From Ignavibacteriales bacterium (GTDB lineage: Bacteria > Bacteroidota > Ignavibacteria > Ignavibacteriales > Ignavibacteriaceae), in contig JAGUYG010000078.1 of the NCBI GenBank assembly GCA_020061465.1, forward strand, positions 1 to 64,000: a stretch of DNA of 64,000 bases, given 5' to 3'. The notes below the pieces were generated by a model. It saw nothing but the letters and a program-made list of their open reading frames with translations. It was not told where the DNA came from and searched no databases. Of this stretch, positions 16,403 to 26,043 are shown in pieces. Position 1 is the first letter of the stretch. The number at the start of each line of letters is the position of its first letter. The translations under genes were made by a program, and so were the position numbers.

Positions 16403-19400
16403 TTACAAATACTCATCCCAGCTTTTAATCTGAAGATCAGTCTCGCCGTAGCGGCGCAAAGCCTTAACAAATCTTTTTGCAACCTGAATGTTTGTTATCA
16501 GATTAATATTTAAATCAACCGCCTTTCTTCTGATTATATAGTCATTATCCAATTCAAACTTCTCTTCGTTCTTTGGAATGTTTATAACAAGATCTATTTT
16601 ACCGTTGCTTATGTAAGTTAAGATATTTGGCTCTTCCTTTTCTAACGGCCAATTTAGTATTTCAGCTTCCATTCCGTTTTGTGCTAAGAAATTTGCGGTA
16701 CCTCGTGTTGCATAAAATTTTAATCCTAGGTTGTATAAATGTTTCGTCTCTTCTAAAAACTCTGCCTTTTCCTTCGGCGTTCCTGTTGAGAGCAGCACAC
16801 CTTTTTTAGGAATTCTAAATCCGGTTGAAATCATGCTCTTTAAAAAAGCCTCATTAAAATCATCGCCGAGGCATGCCACTTCACCGGTAGAAGTCATCTC
16901 TACACCAAGCACCGGATCAGAACCTTTTAACCGTGTGAATGAAAATTGAGATGCCTTAACGCCCACATAGTCTAAGTCGAAGGAAGATTTATCTATTTTA
17001 GCAACTTTTTCTCCGATCATAATTCTTGTTGCTAATTCAATAAAATTAATTTTAAGGGTTTTAGATACAAACGGAAAACTGCGTGATGCGCGCAAGTTGC
17101 ATTCGATTACTTTTACTTCATTATCCTTTGCAATGAACTGAATATTAAAAGGTCCGGTTATCTTAAGCTCTTCTGCAATTCTTTTAGTAATCATCTTTAC
17201 ACGCCGCATCGTTTCGAGATAAGTTCTTTGCGGAGGCAGAACGATTGTAGCATCTCCCGAATGAACTCCTGCATTTTCAACGTGTTCAGAGATGGCATAA
17301 CAAAACAAGTTTCCGTTATCGGCAACTGCATCTACTTCAATTTCGCGGGCATCGGTAATAAACTTGCTTATTACAACCGGATGTTCCTGGCTTATCTCCG
17401 ATGCTTTTTTCAGAAATGCTTCGAGTTCATCTTCGGTTAATACGATACTCATTGCAGCACCGCTTAAAACGTAGCTTGGTCTGATCAACACGGGGTATCC
17501 TACTTTCAAAGCAAACTTCTTTGCTTCTTCTAAGCTTGATAATTCTTCCCACTCGGGCTGATCCACATTTATTCTATCAAGTATTGCGGAAAATTTATGT
17601 CTGTTCTCGGCATTATCAATTTGTTCGGGTGAAGTGCCGATAATTTTTATACCGGCATTGTAAAGCTTAACCGCAAGGTTGTTAGGAATCTGCCCGCCCA
17701 TCGAAACAATAACACCTTCGGGATTTTCTTTATCGCAAATATCCAGTACTCGCTCAAATGTCAACTGCTCGAAGTATAGTTTGTCACAAATATCATAATC
17801 TGTACTGACGGTTTCGGGATTGCAATTGATCATTATTGTATTGAATCCGCTTTTGTTCAGAGCCATAACAGCATTTACACAGCACCAATCAAACTCTACC
17901 GATGAACCGATACGGTATGCCCCGCTGCCTAAAACCACAATTTGATTTGGTTCGCCTAATAGGATATCATCATCAATTCCATGATAAGTTAGATATAAAT
18001 AATTAGTTTGTGCAGGATACTCTGCGGCAAGTGTATCTATCTGTTTTACAACAGGTGTAACACCTAAACGTTTTCGATATTCTCTTACAGCAAGCTCACC
18101 GGAATTTGTTAGCTCAGCAATCTGAAAATCTGAAAAACCATTTTGTTTTGCTTCGCGCATTAAATCTTCATCCATAGAACTTAAAGGCAAAGCGGATATT
18201 TTCGATTCAATTTCAATGATATTTTTCATCTTATATAAAAACCAGCGATCGATTTTTGTAAGCTCATAAATGCGGTCGATTGTATAACCGCTTTTAAGAG
18301 CGTTTGCTATTGCAAAGATTCTTTTGTCTGTCGGCTCTGATAATTCTTTATCCAGGTTTTCAAACAGAAGACCGTTCCTTGTAAATCCTTTTATTCCGAT
18401 GTCAAGCATTCTAATGGCTTTCTGAAGAACTTCTTCAAAGCTTCTTCCGAGAGACATCACTTCACCGACGGATTTCATTTCGGAGCCAAGCTGTGTACTA
18501 ACCTGTCTGAATTTTTGTAAATCCCATCTCGGAAATTTGAGCGCAACATAATCCAAAGCCGGTTCGAAGCATGCCGATGTCTCTTGAGTAATGATATTAA
18601 CTACTTCATTTAGTGCGTAACCTAATGCAAGTTTTGTAGCAATGAAAGCAAGCGGATAACCTGTAGCTTTTGAAGCGAGAGCCGAACTGCGGCTTAATCT
18701 TGCATTTACTTCAATTATACGATAGTCTTCAGAATTTGGGTCTAAAGCATATTGAATGTTACACTCTCCGATAATTCCGAGATGTCGTATCAACTTAATA
18801 CCGACGGAGCGAAGCTTAAAATTTTCTTTGGCAGAAAGAGTTTGAACGGGGGCAACTACCACACTATCGCCGGTATGAATGCCCATAGGATCTACGTTTT
18901 CCATCGAACAGATAGTTATGCAATTGTCGTATTTATCTCTTACAATTTCGTATTCAACTTCCTTCCAGCCGTAAAGCGATTCCTCAATCAATATTTGATT
19001 TGTGAAAGCGAAAGCACGTGAGGCTTTGTCAATAAGCTCATCGCGGTTTTGAACTATACCTGATCCCAATCCGCCTAATGCGTAAGCGATTCTAACCATA
19101 ACCGGAAATCCAATTTGATTCGCAGCTTCCAGAGCTTCCTCAACAGACCGGGCGGTTTTGCTTATCGCAACTTTTAATCCGGCTTCGGTTACTTTATTGG
19201 TAAATAAAAGTCTGTCTTCGGTGTCTCTGATTGATTCGACAGGAGTTCCCAGCACCCTAATATTGTATTTGCTTAGAATCCCTTTCTCGAAAAGATCGAC
19301 TCCGACATTAAGCGCAGTCTGCCCTCCGAATTGGAGCAGAATGCTATCGGGTTGTTCTTTCTGAATAATCTTCTCAACAAATTCAGTTTTGATTGGGAGA

Positions 19401-19597
19401 AAATAAACTATATCTGCAAAATTTTCGGAGGTTTGAATCGTCGCAATGTTTGGATTGATTAATACCGATGTAATGCCATCTTCTTTAAGTGCTTTAATTG
19501 CCTGGCTTCCCGAGTAGTCGAATTCACCGGCTTGCCCGATTTGCAGAGCACCCGAACCGAGGATTAAAACTTTTTTTGGTTTGCCTTTCTTTATCAT
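16403..19597 (-). CDS. carB: Carbamoyl phosphate synthase large subunit
   Basis: CarB makes carbamoyl phosphate from bicarbonate, two ATP and ammonia delivered by CarA, feeding pyrimidine and arginine synthesis. The 1064-residue length is standard. The first half begins KVLILGSGALQIGQAGEFDYSG and holds the carboxyphosphate ATP-grasp domain (to about 400). The oligomerisation domain is at about 400-550. The second ATP-grasp half opens with VVLGSGAYRIGSSVEFDW (from about 555). A methylglyoxal-synthase-like allosteric domain occupies about 930-1064. The start overlaps the carA stop by 4 nt (ATGA), so translation is coupled. No internal break is seen. Confidence 0.97.
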   Translation of the reverse strand: MIKKGKPKKVLILGSGALQIGQAGEFDYSGSQAIKALKEDGITSVLINPNIATIQTSENFADIVYFLPIKTEFVEKIIQKEQPDSILLQFGGQTALNVGVDLFEKGILSKYNIRVLGTPVESIRDTEDRLLFTNKVTEAGLKVAISKTARSVEEALEAANQIGFPVMVRIAYALGGLGSGIVQNRDELIDKASRAFAFTNQILIEESLYGWKEVEYEIVRDKYDNCITICSMENVDPMGIHTGDSVVVAPVQTLSAKENFKLRSVGIKLIRHLGIIGECNIQYALDPNSEDYRIIEVNARLSRSSALASKATGYPLAFIATKLALGYALNEVVNIITQETSACFEPALDYVALKFPRWDLQKFRQVSTQLGSEMKSVGEVMSLGRSFEEVLQKAIRMLDIGIKGFTRNGLLFENLDKELSEPTDKRIFAIANALKSGYTIDRIYELTKIDRWFLYKMKNIIEIESKISALPLSSMDEDLMREAKQNGFSDFQIAELTNSGELAVREYRKRLGVTPVVKQIDTLAAEYPAQTNYLYLTYHGIDDDILLGEPNQIVVLGSGAYRIGSSVEFDWCCVNAVMALNKSGFNTIMINCNPETVSTDYDICDKLYFEQLTFERVLDICDKENPEGVIVSMGGQIPNNLAVKLYNAGIKIIGTSPEQIDNAENRHKFSAILDRINVDQPEWEELSSLEEAKKFALKVGYPVLIRPSYVLSGAAMSIVLTEDELEAFLKKASEISQEHPVVISKFITDAREIEVDAVADNGNLFCYAISEHVENAGVHSGDATIVLPPQRTYLETMRRVKMITKRIAEELKITGPFNIQFIAKDNEVKVIECNLRASRSFPFVSKTLKINFIELATRIMIGEKVAKIDKSSFDLDYVGVKASQFSFTRLKGSDPVLGVEMTSTGEVACLGDDFNEAFLKSMISTGFRIPKKGVLLSTGTPKEKAEFLEETKHLYNLGLKFYATRGTANFLAQNGMEAEILNWPLEKEEPNILTYISNGKIDLVINIPKNEEKFELDNDYIIRRKAVDLNINLITNIQVAKRFVKALRRYGETDLQIKSWDEYL

Positions 19598-20670
19598 TTT
19601 AACGCCCTCACAAACATATCAAAAATAAATTCGCTGTCATCCGGTCCCGGAGATGCCTCCGGATGAAACTGTGCTGCAAACAAAGGTTTAGAAATATGAA
19701 TTAATCCTTCATTCGTTCCATCGTTATCGTTCGCAAACCATTCGCGCCAGTCTTCGGGAAGAGTTTCGGCATCTACTGCATATCCGTGATTCTGTGAAGT
19801 TATATAGCACCTCTTTGTCCCGCGTTCGTTACACGGCTGGTTATGGCTTCGATGTCCATATTTTAATTTGTAAGTATCTGCGCCGGCGGCTAATGCAAGT
19901 ATCTGACAGCCTAAACAAATACCGAGAATAGGGATGTTATTGTTCATCGCCTTCTTTGTATTTTCGATTGTTGTTTTACACATTTTTGGATCACCGGGTC
20001 CGTTTGAAATTACAATTCCGGATACATCGAGACTGCTGAAATCGTAATCGTAAGGCACACGAAGAACTCCTATGTTTCTTCCTATGAATGCTTTAATAAT
20101 ATTGTTTTTTGTTCCGCAGTCAACAAGTGCTATTTTCTTTCCGCTTCGTTTGTATTCAATTGGTTCTTTTACGCTCACCTCTTTTACTAAGTCTTTAGAA
20201 TTCGGATCATCAAATTCGATATCTGCATTGGGATCGATAATGATTTTACCAAGCATTGTACCTTTTTCACGAAGCTTACGCGTTAGCATTCGTGTATCGA
20301 TTCCTTGTATACCTGGTATCTCATTTTCAATCATCCAGTCGGCAAGTGATGTTTTAGTATTCCAATGTGAGTACTCATTAGAGTAGTTTGAAACGATAAG
20401 TGCACGGCAATGTATTGAATCTGATTCAAAATTTTTTAATAAACCATCTTCTCTTTCATCGCCGGGTACGCCGTAGTTACCAATTAGGGGATAAGTAAAC
20501 ACTAGAATTTGTCCGCGGTAAGAAGGGTCGGTCATTGTTTCGGGATAACCAACCATACCGGTATTAAAAACAACCTCACCGTTTGTATTTTTTTTGCAGC
20601 CGAATGAATATCCCGTAAACTCGGAACCGTCTTCTAATAGCAGCACTGCTTTTTTATTTGTGTAGTTCAT
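19594..20670 (-). CDS. carA: Carbamoyl phosphate synthase small subunit
   Basis: CarA is the glutamine amidotransferase subunit, passing ammonia to CarB. The 358-residue protein has the CarA-specific N-terminal domain (about 1-150, including FNTGMVGYPETMTDPS). A class I amidotransferase domain follows, with nucleophile Cys252 in GICLGCQ and the rest of the triad, His336 and Glu338, in QFHPEASPG. It is the first gene of a carAB operon with a 4-nt overlap. A hairpin followed by a T tract lies in its leader (20708-20735), which suggests transcription attenuation. The nearby argF-arcC pair also uses carbamoyl phosphate but is about 10 kb away and separate. Confidence 0.97.
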   Translation of the reverse strand: MNYTNKKAVLLLEDGSEFTGYSFGCKKNTNGEVVFNTGMVGYPETMTDPSYRGQILVFTYPLIGNYGVPGDEREDGLLKNFESDSIHCRALIVSNYSNEYSHWNTKTSLADWMIENEIPGIQGIDTRMLTRKLREKGTMLGKIIIDPNADIEFDDPNSKDLVKEVSVKEPIEYKRSGKKIALVDCGTKNNIIKAFIGRNIGVLRVPYDYDFSSLDVSGIVISNGPGDPKMCKTTIENTKKAMNNNIPILGICLGCQILALAAGADTYKLKYGHRSHNQPCNERGTKRCYITSQNHGYAVDAETLPEDWREWFANDNDGTNEGLIHISKPLFAAQFHPEASPGPDDSEFIFDMFVRALK

Positions 20671-20707
20671 ATTCTTAAAATTATTTCACTATTTATGCAT
20701 GGATGAT

Positions 20708-20735
20708 AAAAAAATAGCCACTCGCTGAGTGGCTA
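20708..20735 (-). promoter_or_regulatory. Terminator hairpin in the carAB leader (candidate attenuator)
   Basis: Read on the minus strand, a 9-bp stem with a 3-nt loop (plus-strand arms TAGCCACTC at 20715-20723 and GAGTGGCTA at 20727-20735) is followed at once by seven T residues. The polarity points toward carA, whose start is about 38 nt further on. No minus-strand gene lies upstream, because phoH diverges, so this terminator sits inside the carAB leader. Six T residues also precede the stem. No leader peptide with a plausible ribosome site was found. The rest of the 20671-21061 spacer holds no credible gene. Confidence 0.6.
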
Positions 20736-21061
20736 AAAAACTATCGGGTTGAAAAAAGGATATGGTTTTGTTCTTATAAAAATAATTTTTTTGGACCAAC
20801 TGCTCTTTCCTGAATTTGCTGTGCAAAGATATATTAAACAGAGCACAGATTCAATTTTCCATTTATCAAAATTGTTATTAGTTTTGATCAGAAAAATTCA
20901 TTTCACTTCCGCAAGAATAAATTTGATTATTAAACATCCGTTAAACCGAAAAATTTGTTCTTCTCAGAAAACAGTTTTTCAATTCGCTTCTCATTATTCT
21001 TTTTCTCTTGATGCTCCTTTAGCAGTCGAACGATTATTCATTCACAAATTGCAAGGATAAT

Positions 21062-22423
21062 ATGAGAAACACTCCAACAAAAACCACCGGTAAAAATTCG
21101 AGTCCTAAAACTTTTATTCTTGATACTAATGTCATCCTTCACGATGCATCCTGTATTCATCAATTTAAGGAGAATGATATTGTAATACCGCTAACGGTGA
21201 TAGAAGAATTAGACCAATTCAAGCGCGGCAGCCAGGTAATAAATCTTAACGCGCGCGAGTTTGCCCGAACATTGGATTCTATGACAGGCAGTGCATTGTT
21301 TAACGGCGGAGTGAAGATGGGCAAAGGACGCGGTAAAGTAAGAATCTCTATATCGCGCGGAATAAATGAGGATATAAAAGATATATTTAGGGAAGACACC
21401 CCCGACCATCGTATTCTGTCTGTTGCTCACGATTGGAATAAAAAAAGTAAATACACCGTCGTATTGATTTCTAAAGATGTAAACCTGCGGATGAAAGCTA
21501 AAGCTCTTGGAATTAAGGCAGAGGATTATACTACCGACCGGATTAAAAGCGTGGAAGAACTTTACAGCGGAAAAGAAGTAGTAGAAGATTTTGACGACGA
21601 TATCATAATAAAATTATTCCAGACTCCTTTTGAAATACATGCAAAAGGTGTACTGTCAAAGCTTCCAGGCGAATCGCTTCCCAATAAATTTTTTATTTTA
21701 AGAAACACAAGCCGCTCGGTTTTAGCATATCTCGATCAGGAAAAGGAAACAATCAGAAAGGTTGATAAAAACACAATCTACGGTATAAAACCTAGAAACG
21801 CTGAGCAAACTTTTGCAGTTGATGCATTGATAAATAACAATATTCCGTTGGTATCAATGACAGGCAAAGCAGGCACAGGCAAAACATTGCTTGCCTTAGC
21901 GGCGGCGCTTCATGTTCGAAAATATTACCGCCAAATATTTATTGCCAGACCGATTGTTCCGCTTAGCAACAAAGATATTGGGTTTCTTCCCGGCGATGTT
22001 CAAAGCAAGTTAGAGCCTTATATGCAGCCGCTGTGGGATAATCTAAAAGTAATTCAAGATCAATTTTCAGAAAATGATAAGCAGCATCAGGCAATAAATG
22101 GAATGGTAAAAGACGGCAAGCTCGTAATCGAGCCGCTGTCATACATAAGAGGAAGGAGTTTGCAAAGAATTTTCTTCATTGTAGATGAAGCACAAAACTT
22201 AACTCCTCATGAAATAAAGACAATCATAACACGTGCTGGCGAAGGTGCAAAGCTGGTATTTACAGGAGATATTTATCAGATTGATCATCCATATTTAGAT
22301 TCACAACCGAACGGATTAACGTATTTGATAGATCATTTTAAAGGACAGAAGCTTTATGCACATGTAAATTTGGAGAAGGGTGAGCGTTCGGTGTTAGCTG
22401 AATTGGCAAGTAATCTGTTGTAA
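21062..22423 (+). CDS. PIN domain plus PhoH-type ATPase
   Basis: This 453-residue protein joins a PIN-fold RNase domain to a PhoH ATPase, the architecture called PhoH2 or YlaK-like, linked to RNA unwinding and cleavage. The PIN part (about 16-160) keeps acidic residues in FILDTNVILHD (Asp21), VIEELDQF (Glu48/49), TPDHRIL (Asp115) and LISKDVN (Asp139). The ATPase part (about 240-450) has Walker A GKAGTGKT (268-275), FLPGDVQSKLEPYMQPLWD, Walker B FIVDEAQNLTP (around 372-382) and FTGDIYQID. It diverges from carA. A small open frame just upstream (20749-21060) lacks coding character. An imperfect inverted repeat follows the gene. Confidence 0.92.
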   Translation: MRNTPTKTTGKNSSPKTFILDTNVILHDASCIHQFKENDIVIPLTVIEELDQFKRGSQVINLNAREFARTLDSMTGSALFNGGVKMGKGRGKVRISISRGINEDIKDIFREDTPDHRILSVAHDWNKKSKYTVVLISKDVNLRMKAKALGIKAEDYTTDRIKSVEELYSGKEVVEDFDDDIIIKLFQTPFEIHAKGVLSKLPGESLPNKFFILRNTSRSVLAYLDQEKETIRKVDKNTIYGIKPRNAEQTFAVDALINNNIPLVSMTGKAGTGKTLLALAAALHVRKYYRQIFIARPIVPLSNKDIGFLPGDVQSKLEPYMQPLWDNLKVIQDQFSENDKQHQAINGMVKDGKLVIEPLSYIRGRSLQRIFFIVDEAQNLTPHEIKTIITRAGEGAKLVFTGDIYQIDHPYLDSQPNGLTYLIDHFKGQKLYAHVNLEKGERSVLAELASNLL

Positions 22424-22449
22424 TTCGTGCCCGGATATGTAAGAAATTT

Positions 22450-22527
22450 AGCCACGAATAAACACTAATTTTCACGAATGGTGGAAATCCAGAATGAATT
22501 AGTGAAGATTCGTGTTAATTAGTGGCT
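22450..22527. repeat. Imperfect 30-bp inverted repeat after phoH-type gene
   Basis: The left arm (22450-22479, beginning AGCCACGAATAAACACTAAT) and the right arm (22498-22527, ending TTAATTAGTGGCT) are complementary with scattered mismatches around an 18-nt loop. Related CACGAAT-rich text occurs near 6222-6250. A CT-rich tail follows on the plus strand, so it might help end the upstream transcript. Confidence 0.55.
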
Positions 22528-22686
22528 TTCTCTCTCTTATTTCGTATTTACAGCTTGAATAAATAAAAAAATAAAACAATTTATAGTAGAACTTTTTCGC
22601 AAATATTTCATCTTCTTTTATCGTAAAAAAATGTGAAGTCTAAAACGTGTATAAGATTTATAATTAAATCAAACATGAGGGATAAA

Positions 22687-23505
22687 ATGAAAACATTATT
22701 AAGAATTTCGTTTTTGCTTTTAGCATTGGCGCTTTACGGCTGTATAGATTTCAGCATGAGGATAACCGTCAATAAAGACGGCTCCGGTACACTCGAGGAA
22801 TCGATTCTGATGAATAAAGAAATAATCGATATGATAAGCGGGATGGCTATGGCATTTGATGAAGATACTGTTGCATCGGAAAAATTCAGCTTGTATGACG
22901 TAGAAAAAATAAAGCAGGAAGCTGCCGAACGCGGCAGTGGAGTTGAATATGTTTCAAGTGAACAAATTATTCTTCCCGACAAAGAAGGTTATAACGTGGT
23001 CTATAAATTTTCGGATGTTAATCAGTTATCAATAAAACAAAATCCGATGGAATTAACTTCTATGAATACTTTAAGCGGTCAGATGCCGATGGAACAATCT
23101 TTGGGTGAGAATCTTAAGTTTAATTTCGCACCGGGTTCAACTGCCGAACTTGAAATAATTTTTCCCGAACAGGGCATTGAAGATGAAGAATTATCCGAAG
23201 AAGAAGACACTATGGATACCAATGAATCTTCTTTTGAGGAGATGAAAGCATTTATGAAAGGATTTAGAATATCACTGGGAGTAGAAGTAAACGGTAATAT
23301 AGTTGAGACGAATGCTGCTTATGTCGACGATTCCAAGATTACTTTGTTCGATATTGATTTTGACCAGCTATTGAGCAATGAAGAAAAATATAACGAGCTA
23401 AAAAATCTGAAACCCGGAGATTTTTCTACCATCAAAGATGTAATGAAGAATATTCCCGGTTTCAAGATTGAAACTAATACACCTGTAATAATAAAATTCA
23501 AATAA
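22687..23505 (+). CDS. Putative lipoprotein, possibly LppM-like
   Basis: This 272-residue lipoprotein begins MKTLLRISFLLLALALYGC, with lipobox Cys19. The frame extends 18 codons upstream, but GAGGG sits before the ATG at 22687 and the signal peptide begins there, so this start was chosen. The mature part opens with MRITVNKDGSGTLEES, a pattern common in LppM/DUF3153-type lipoproteins, and has an acidic stretch near 175-190 (EDEELSEEEDTM). No catalytic motif is visible. The DUF4920 gene follows 18 nt later, suggesting an operon of envelope proteins. Function is unknown. Confidence 0.65.
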   Translation: MKTLLRISFLLLALALYGCIDFSMRITVNKDGSGTLEESILMNKEIIDMISGMAMAFDEDTVASEKFSLYDVEKIKQEAAERGSGVEYVSSEQIILPDKEGYNVVYKFSDVNQLSIKQNPMELTSMNTLSGQMPMEQSLGENLKFNFAPGSTAELEIIFPEQGIEDEELSEEEDTMDTNESSFEEMKAFMKGFRISLGVEVNGNIVETNAAYVDDSKITLFDIDFDQLLSNEEKYNELKNLKPGDFSTIKDVMKNIPGFKIETNTPVIIKFK

Positions 23506-23523
23506 TGTAATCAAGGTGAAAAG

Positions 23524-23994
23524 ATGAAAGTGAGTTTGTTTTATCCAATAGTTATAGCGGCAATACATTTCTGTGCAGCCAATGCTCAAATTGTTAAATT
23601 AGGTGAACCGCTCGGCACAAAGGAAACCATTAAAGTATCGGATATATTAAACAATCCAAGAGACTTCGTTGGTAAGAGAGTGCAGGTAAAAGGCATTGTT
23701 AACGATGTCTGTATTGAGGATGGCTGCTGGATTAATCTTAAGGATGAAGCCTCAGGTCAAATGATAAAAGTAAAAGTTGACGCAAAAGAATTTACATTTC
23801 CGCTCGAAGTGAAGGATATGTTAGCAGTGGTTGAAGGTAAAGTTCATGCCGTTGAATTGAATGTAGAGAAAGCGAAAGATGAACAAGAAGAATCAGATTC
23901 TGCAAAAATGAAAGATATAGGAACCGTCTATGAGATTTATGCTTCCGGTGCAATCATTAGACCACAGTTGAAAAATATTCCTAAGATAGATTAA
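23524..23994 (+). CDS. DUF4920 family secreted protein
   Basis: This 156-residue protein has a signal peptide ending CAANAQ (about 22). It then carries the DUF4920 pattern: GKRVQVKGIVNDVCIEDGCW, where the two cysteines around the DGCW turn are characteristic, followed by IKVKVDAKEFTFP. The fold is OB-like and members are periplasmic; the role is not established. A charged insert, EKAKDEQEESDSAKMKD, lies near 118-135. The start has AAGGTG 8 nt upstream. The gene is probably co-transcribed with the lipoprotein gene 18 nt upstream and ends at a good terminator (24022-24060). Confidence 0.8.
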   Translation: MKVSLFYPIVIAAIHFCAANAQIVKLGEPLGTKETIKVSDILNNPRDFVGKRVQVKGIVNDVCIEDGCWINLKDEASGQMIKVKVDAKEFTFPLEVKDMLAVVEGKVHAVELNVEKAKDEQEESDSAKMKDIGTVYEIYASGAIIRPQLKNIPKID

Positions 23995-24021
23995 AATTTA
24001 TTTGTTATACCAATTTAATTT

Positions 24022-24060
24022 AATGCTTATTCTTCATCAAAAAAGAATAAGCATTTTTTA
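24022..24060 (+). terminator. Rho-independent terminator
   Basis: A 13-bp stem (AATGCTTATTCTT with AAGAATAAGCATT) closes an AT-rich loop and runs into a T-rich tail on the plus strand. It lies 28 nt after the DUF4920 stop codon and probably ends the lipoprotein-DUF4920 transcript. Confidence 0.8.
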
Positions 24061-24103
24061 TGAGATCAGTTAGTTCAACATTACCGAGTTTACTAAAGCT
24101 ATA

Positions 24104-24598
24104 ATGAAAACCTACACATATCCCTTCATGTATTTTTTGCTTTACCGTTTTGGATTTTTTTTATTAAGTCTTCTGCTGTTGTTAAATCTATTATCGGCTT
24201 TGATTTATCTTTCAGAAAGTATTTGGTGGATGTTTCCGGCTTTAATCTCAGCTTTGTTAGTTTATCTTCTAAACAAATATTCTTTGATGCTTCACCGGAT
24301 TTTGCCCTACAAGATAACCGCCGACAGCGAGAAAATAATCTGCAGTAAATTTTTTCTTTCATCCAAGCAGATCATTATTTATTACAGAAATATTTCGAAA
24401 CTTAGCGGAGGAATTTTCGAGGGTAAACTTCGCGGCGTAATGAAAATTCATGATGGGCGGAATAATACGACCGTAGGATTTTTTCACACCATCAAAAATC
24501 ACAATGAATTTGGAACAACTATATTAAGCCGCATACCTAAACAGGTTTACGACGATATGCTTTTAAATGTTAGTAAGCAGGTTAAGAAAAATAAGTGA
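24104..24598 (+). CDS. Small membrane protein, function unknown (PH-like cytoplasmic part)
   Basis: I do not recognise a named family. The 164-residue product has two hydrophobic segments (about 8-34 and 40-58) with a very short link. A C-terminal domain of about 100 residues follows, with beta-strand pattern and motifs such as ITADSEKIICSKFFLS and YRNISKLSGGIFEGKL. This layout resembles bacterial PH-domain membrane proteins, but the match is weak. A clean terminator lies just upstream, so it has its own promoter. The downstream spacer to mnmA holds a palindromic repeat. Confidence 0.55.
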   Translation: MKTYTYPFMYFLLYRFGFFLLSLLLLLNLLSALIYLSESIWWMFPALISALLVYLLNKYSLMLHRILPYKITADSEKIICSKFFLSSKQIIIYYRNISKLSGGIFEGKLRGVMKIHDGRNNTTVGFFHTIKNHNEFGTTILSRIPKQVYDDMLLNVSKQVKKNK

Positions 24599-24657
24599 CA
24601 ATAAGTTTCAACCAAGGATATATATCTAAAGGATTTCTACCGATTAATTTTATAATG

Positions 24658-24846
24658 TACTAAATACCAAAAAACAAATCCCAAAATTCAAACCCGCCTG
24701 CCAAAGAACTTGTTCGGCGGGCAGGTAAGTTCCAATATCCAAATCCAATGTCTCAAACCATTATTTTTAACTCCGGCATATTTGAAAAATTGATGATTAG
24801 TGATTGATATTTATTTGTTTTTTGAGTATTTGTATTTGAAGTTTAA
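24658..24846. repeat. Palindromic intergenic element before mnmA
   Basis: The left end (24661-24680, TAAATACCAAAAAACAAATC) is an inverted match, with mismatches, to the right end near 24811-24835. A GC-rich hairpin built on CCTGCC/GGCAGG and GAAC/GTTC lies at 24697-24725. Similar AAATACCAAAAAACAAAT-type elements are scattered in many bacterial genomes as non-coding repeats. The 366-nt gap 24599-24964 holds no credible gene. Confidence 0.55.
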
Positions 24847-24964
24847 TGTACGCCAGATTTTCCCTGAGATCAACGGCATGAAGATTCTATCGCCACAAGA
24901 TGGACTGAATATTTACCACATCTTTACTTAACTTTGTCTCGTTAAATTTAAGACATAAATTCTC

Positions 24965-26014
24965 ATGAAAATTGCCGTATTACTTTCCGGCGGAGTTGAC
25001 AGCTCGGTTGCTCTTCGTTTGTTAAAAGACGAAGGACATGATCTCACAGCCTTTTATCTGAAAATTTGGCTGCAGGATGAATTCTCTTTTTTAGGCGAAT
25101 GTCCATGGGAGGAAGACTTAGAATTTGTTCGAGCAGTTTGCAATCAAGCCAATATTCCGCTCGAGATTTTATCACTTCAAAACGAATATTGGGATACAGT
25201 TGTTAGTTATACAATTTCTGAAATAAAAGAAGGACGTACTCCAAATCCGGATATTTTTTGCAACAGTCTTGTTAAATTCGGTCAGTTCTACGAAAAGATT
25301 GATGACAGCTATGAGAAGGTTGCCAGCGGGCATTATGCTTGGGCAGAAAAGAGAAATGATTTATACATATTAAAAAGATCTCCTGATGCCGTAAAGGATC
25401 AAACGTATTTCCTGGCGTATCTCAACCAGAAACAATTATCACGTGCGCTTTTTCCGATTGGAAGATACACCAAAACACAGATAAGACAATTAGCAGAAGA
25501 TTTCAATCTGCCAAATAAATTAAGAAAGGATAGTCAGGGCATTTGTTTCCTGGGACAAGTAAAGTTCACCGAATTTATAAAGCATCATTTAGGCGAGCTG
25601 AGAGGCGATATAATAAACATTGACTCAAATGAAAAATTAGGTGAACACGAAGGATATTATTATTTTACAATCGGACAAAGATCCGGCTTGAAACTTTCGG
25701 GTGGACCGTGGTATGTAGTTAAAAAGGATGTAAGGAAGAATATCATTTATATATCGAAAGAAAATACTGCTGAACGACAGCGAGACGAATTTTGTGCCGG
25801 TAAATTAAATTGGATTTCAGGAACAGAACCGGATGAAAAAAATCTTTTAGTGAAAATTAGGCACGGAGCAAAATTCTATAACTGCAATATCGAATTTATT
25901 GGTGAGGATAAAGTTAAAGTTAAACTCGACAGTTCAGATCAAGGTATCGCTCCAGGTCAATTTGCAGTTTTCTATTCGGGAGAAGTATGTCTCGGCGGCG
26001 GAGTTATTCTATAA
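24965..26014 (+). CDS. mnmA: tRNA 2-thiouridylase MnmA
   Basis: MnmA adds sulfur to uridine 34 of tRNA for Lys, Glu and Gln, using ATP and a persulfide relay. The 349-residue protein has the PP-loop SGGVDSS near the N-terminus (8-14). Its catalytic cysteines are Cys99 in TPNPDIFCN and Cys194 in DSQGICF, and it continues with YYYFTIGQRSGLKLSGGPWYV and the C-terminal APGQFAVFY segment. It is slightly shorter than the E. coli enzyme. The LGECPWEEDL segment near 43-52 gives a family-like but less common N-terminal loop. A lipoprotein gene follows 29 nt downstream. Confidence 0.93.
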   Translation: MKIAVLLSGGVDSSVALRLLKDEGHDLTAFYLKIWLQDEFSFLGECPWEEDLEFVRAVCNQANIPLEILSLQNEYWDTVVSYTISEIKEGRTPNPDIFCNSLVKFGQFYEKIDDSYEKVASGHYAWAEKRNDLYILKRSPDAVKDQTYFLAYLNQKQLSRALFPIGRYTKTQIRQLAEDFNLPNKLRKDSQGICFLGQVKFTEFIKHHLGELRGDIINIDSNEKLGEHEGYYYFTIGQRSGLKLSGGPWYVVKKDVRKNIIYISKENTAERQRDEFCAGKLNWISGTEPDEKNLLVKIRHGAKFYNCNIEFIGEDKVKVKLDSSDQGIAPGQFAVFYSGEVCLGGGVIL

Positions 26015-26043
26015 TGTTACTTTCAAAATTCAATAGGTAATAA

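Noticed and set aside
20749-21060. Plus-strand frame of 103 codons directly before the PIN-PhoH gene
   Set aside because: It opposes the carAB leader, has no ribosome site, a skewed composition and no recognisable domain.
22633-22686. Longer N-terminus of the lipoprotein at 22687
   Set aside because: It would bury the lipoprotein signal; GAGGG and the signal peptide both point to the ATG at 22687.
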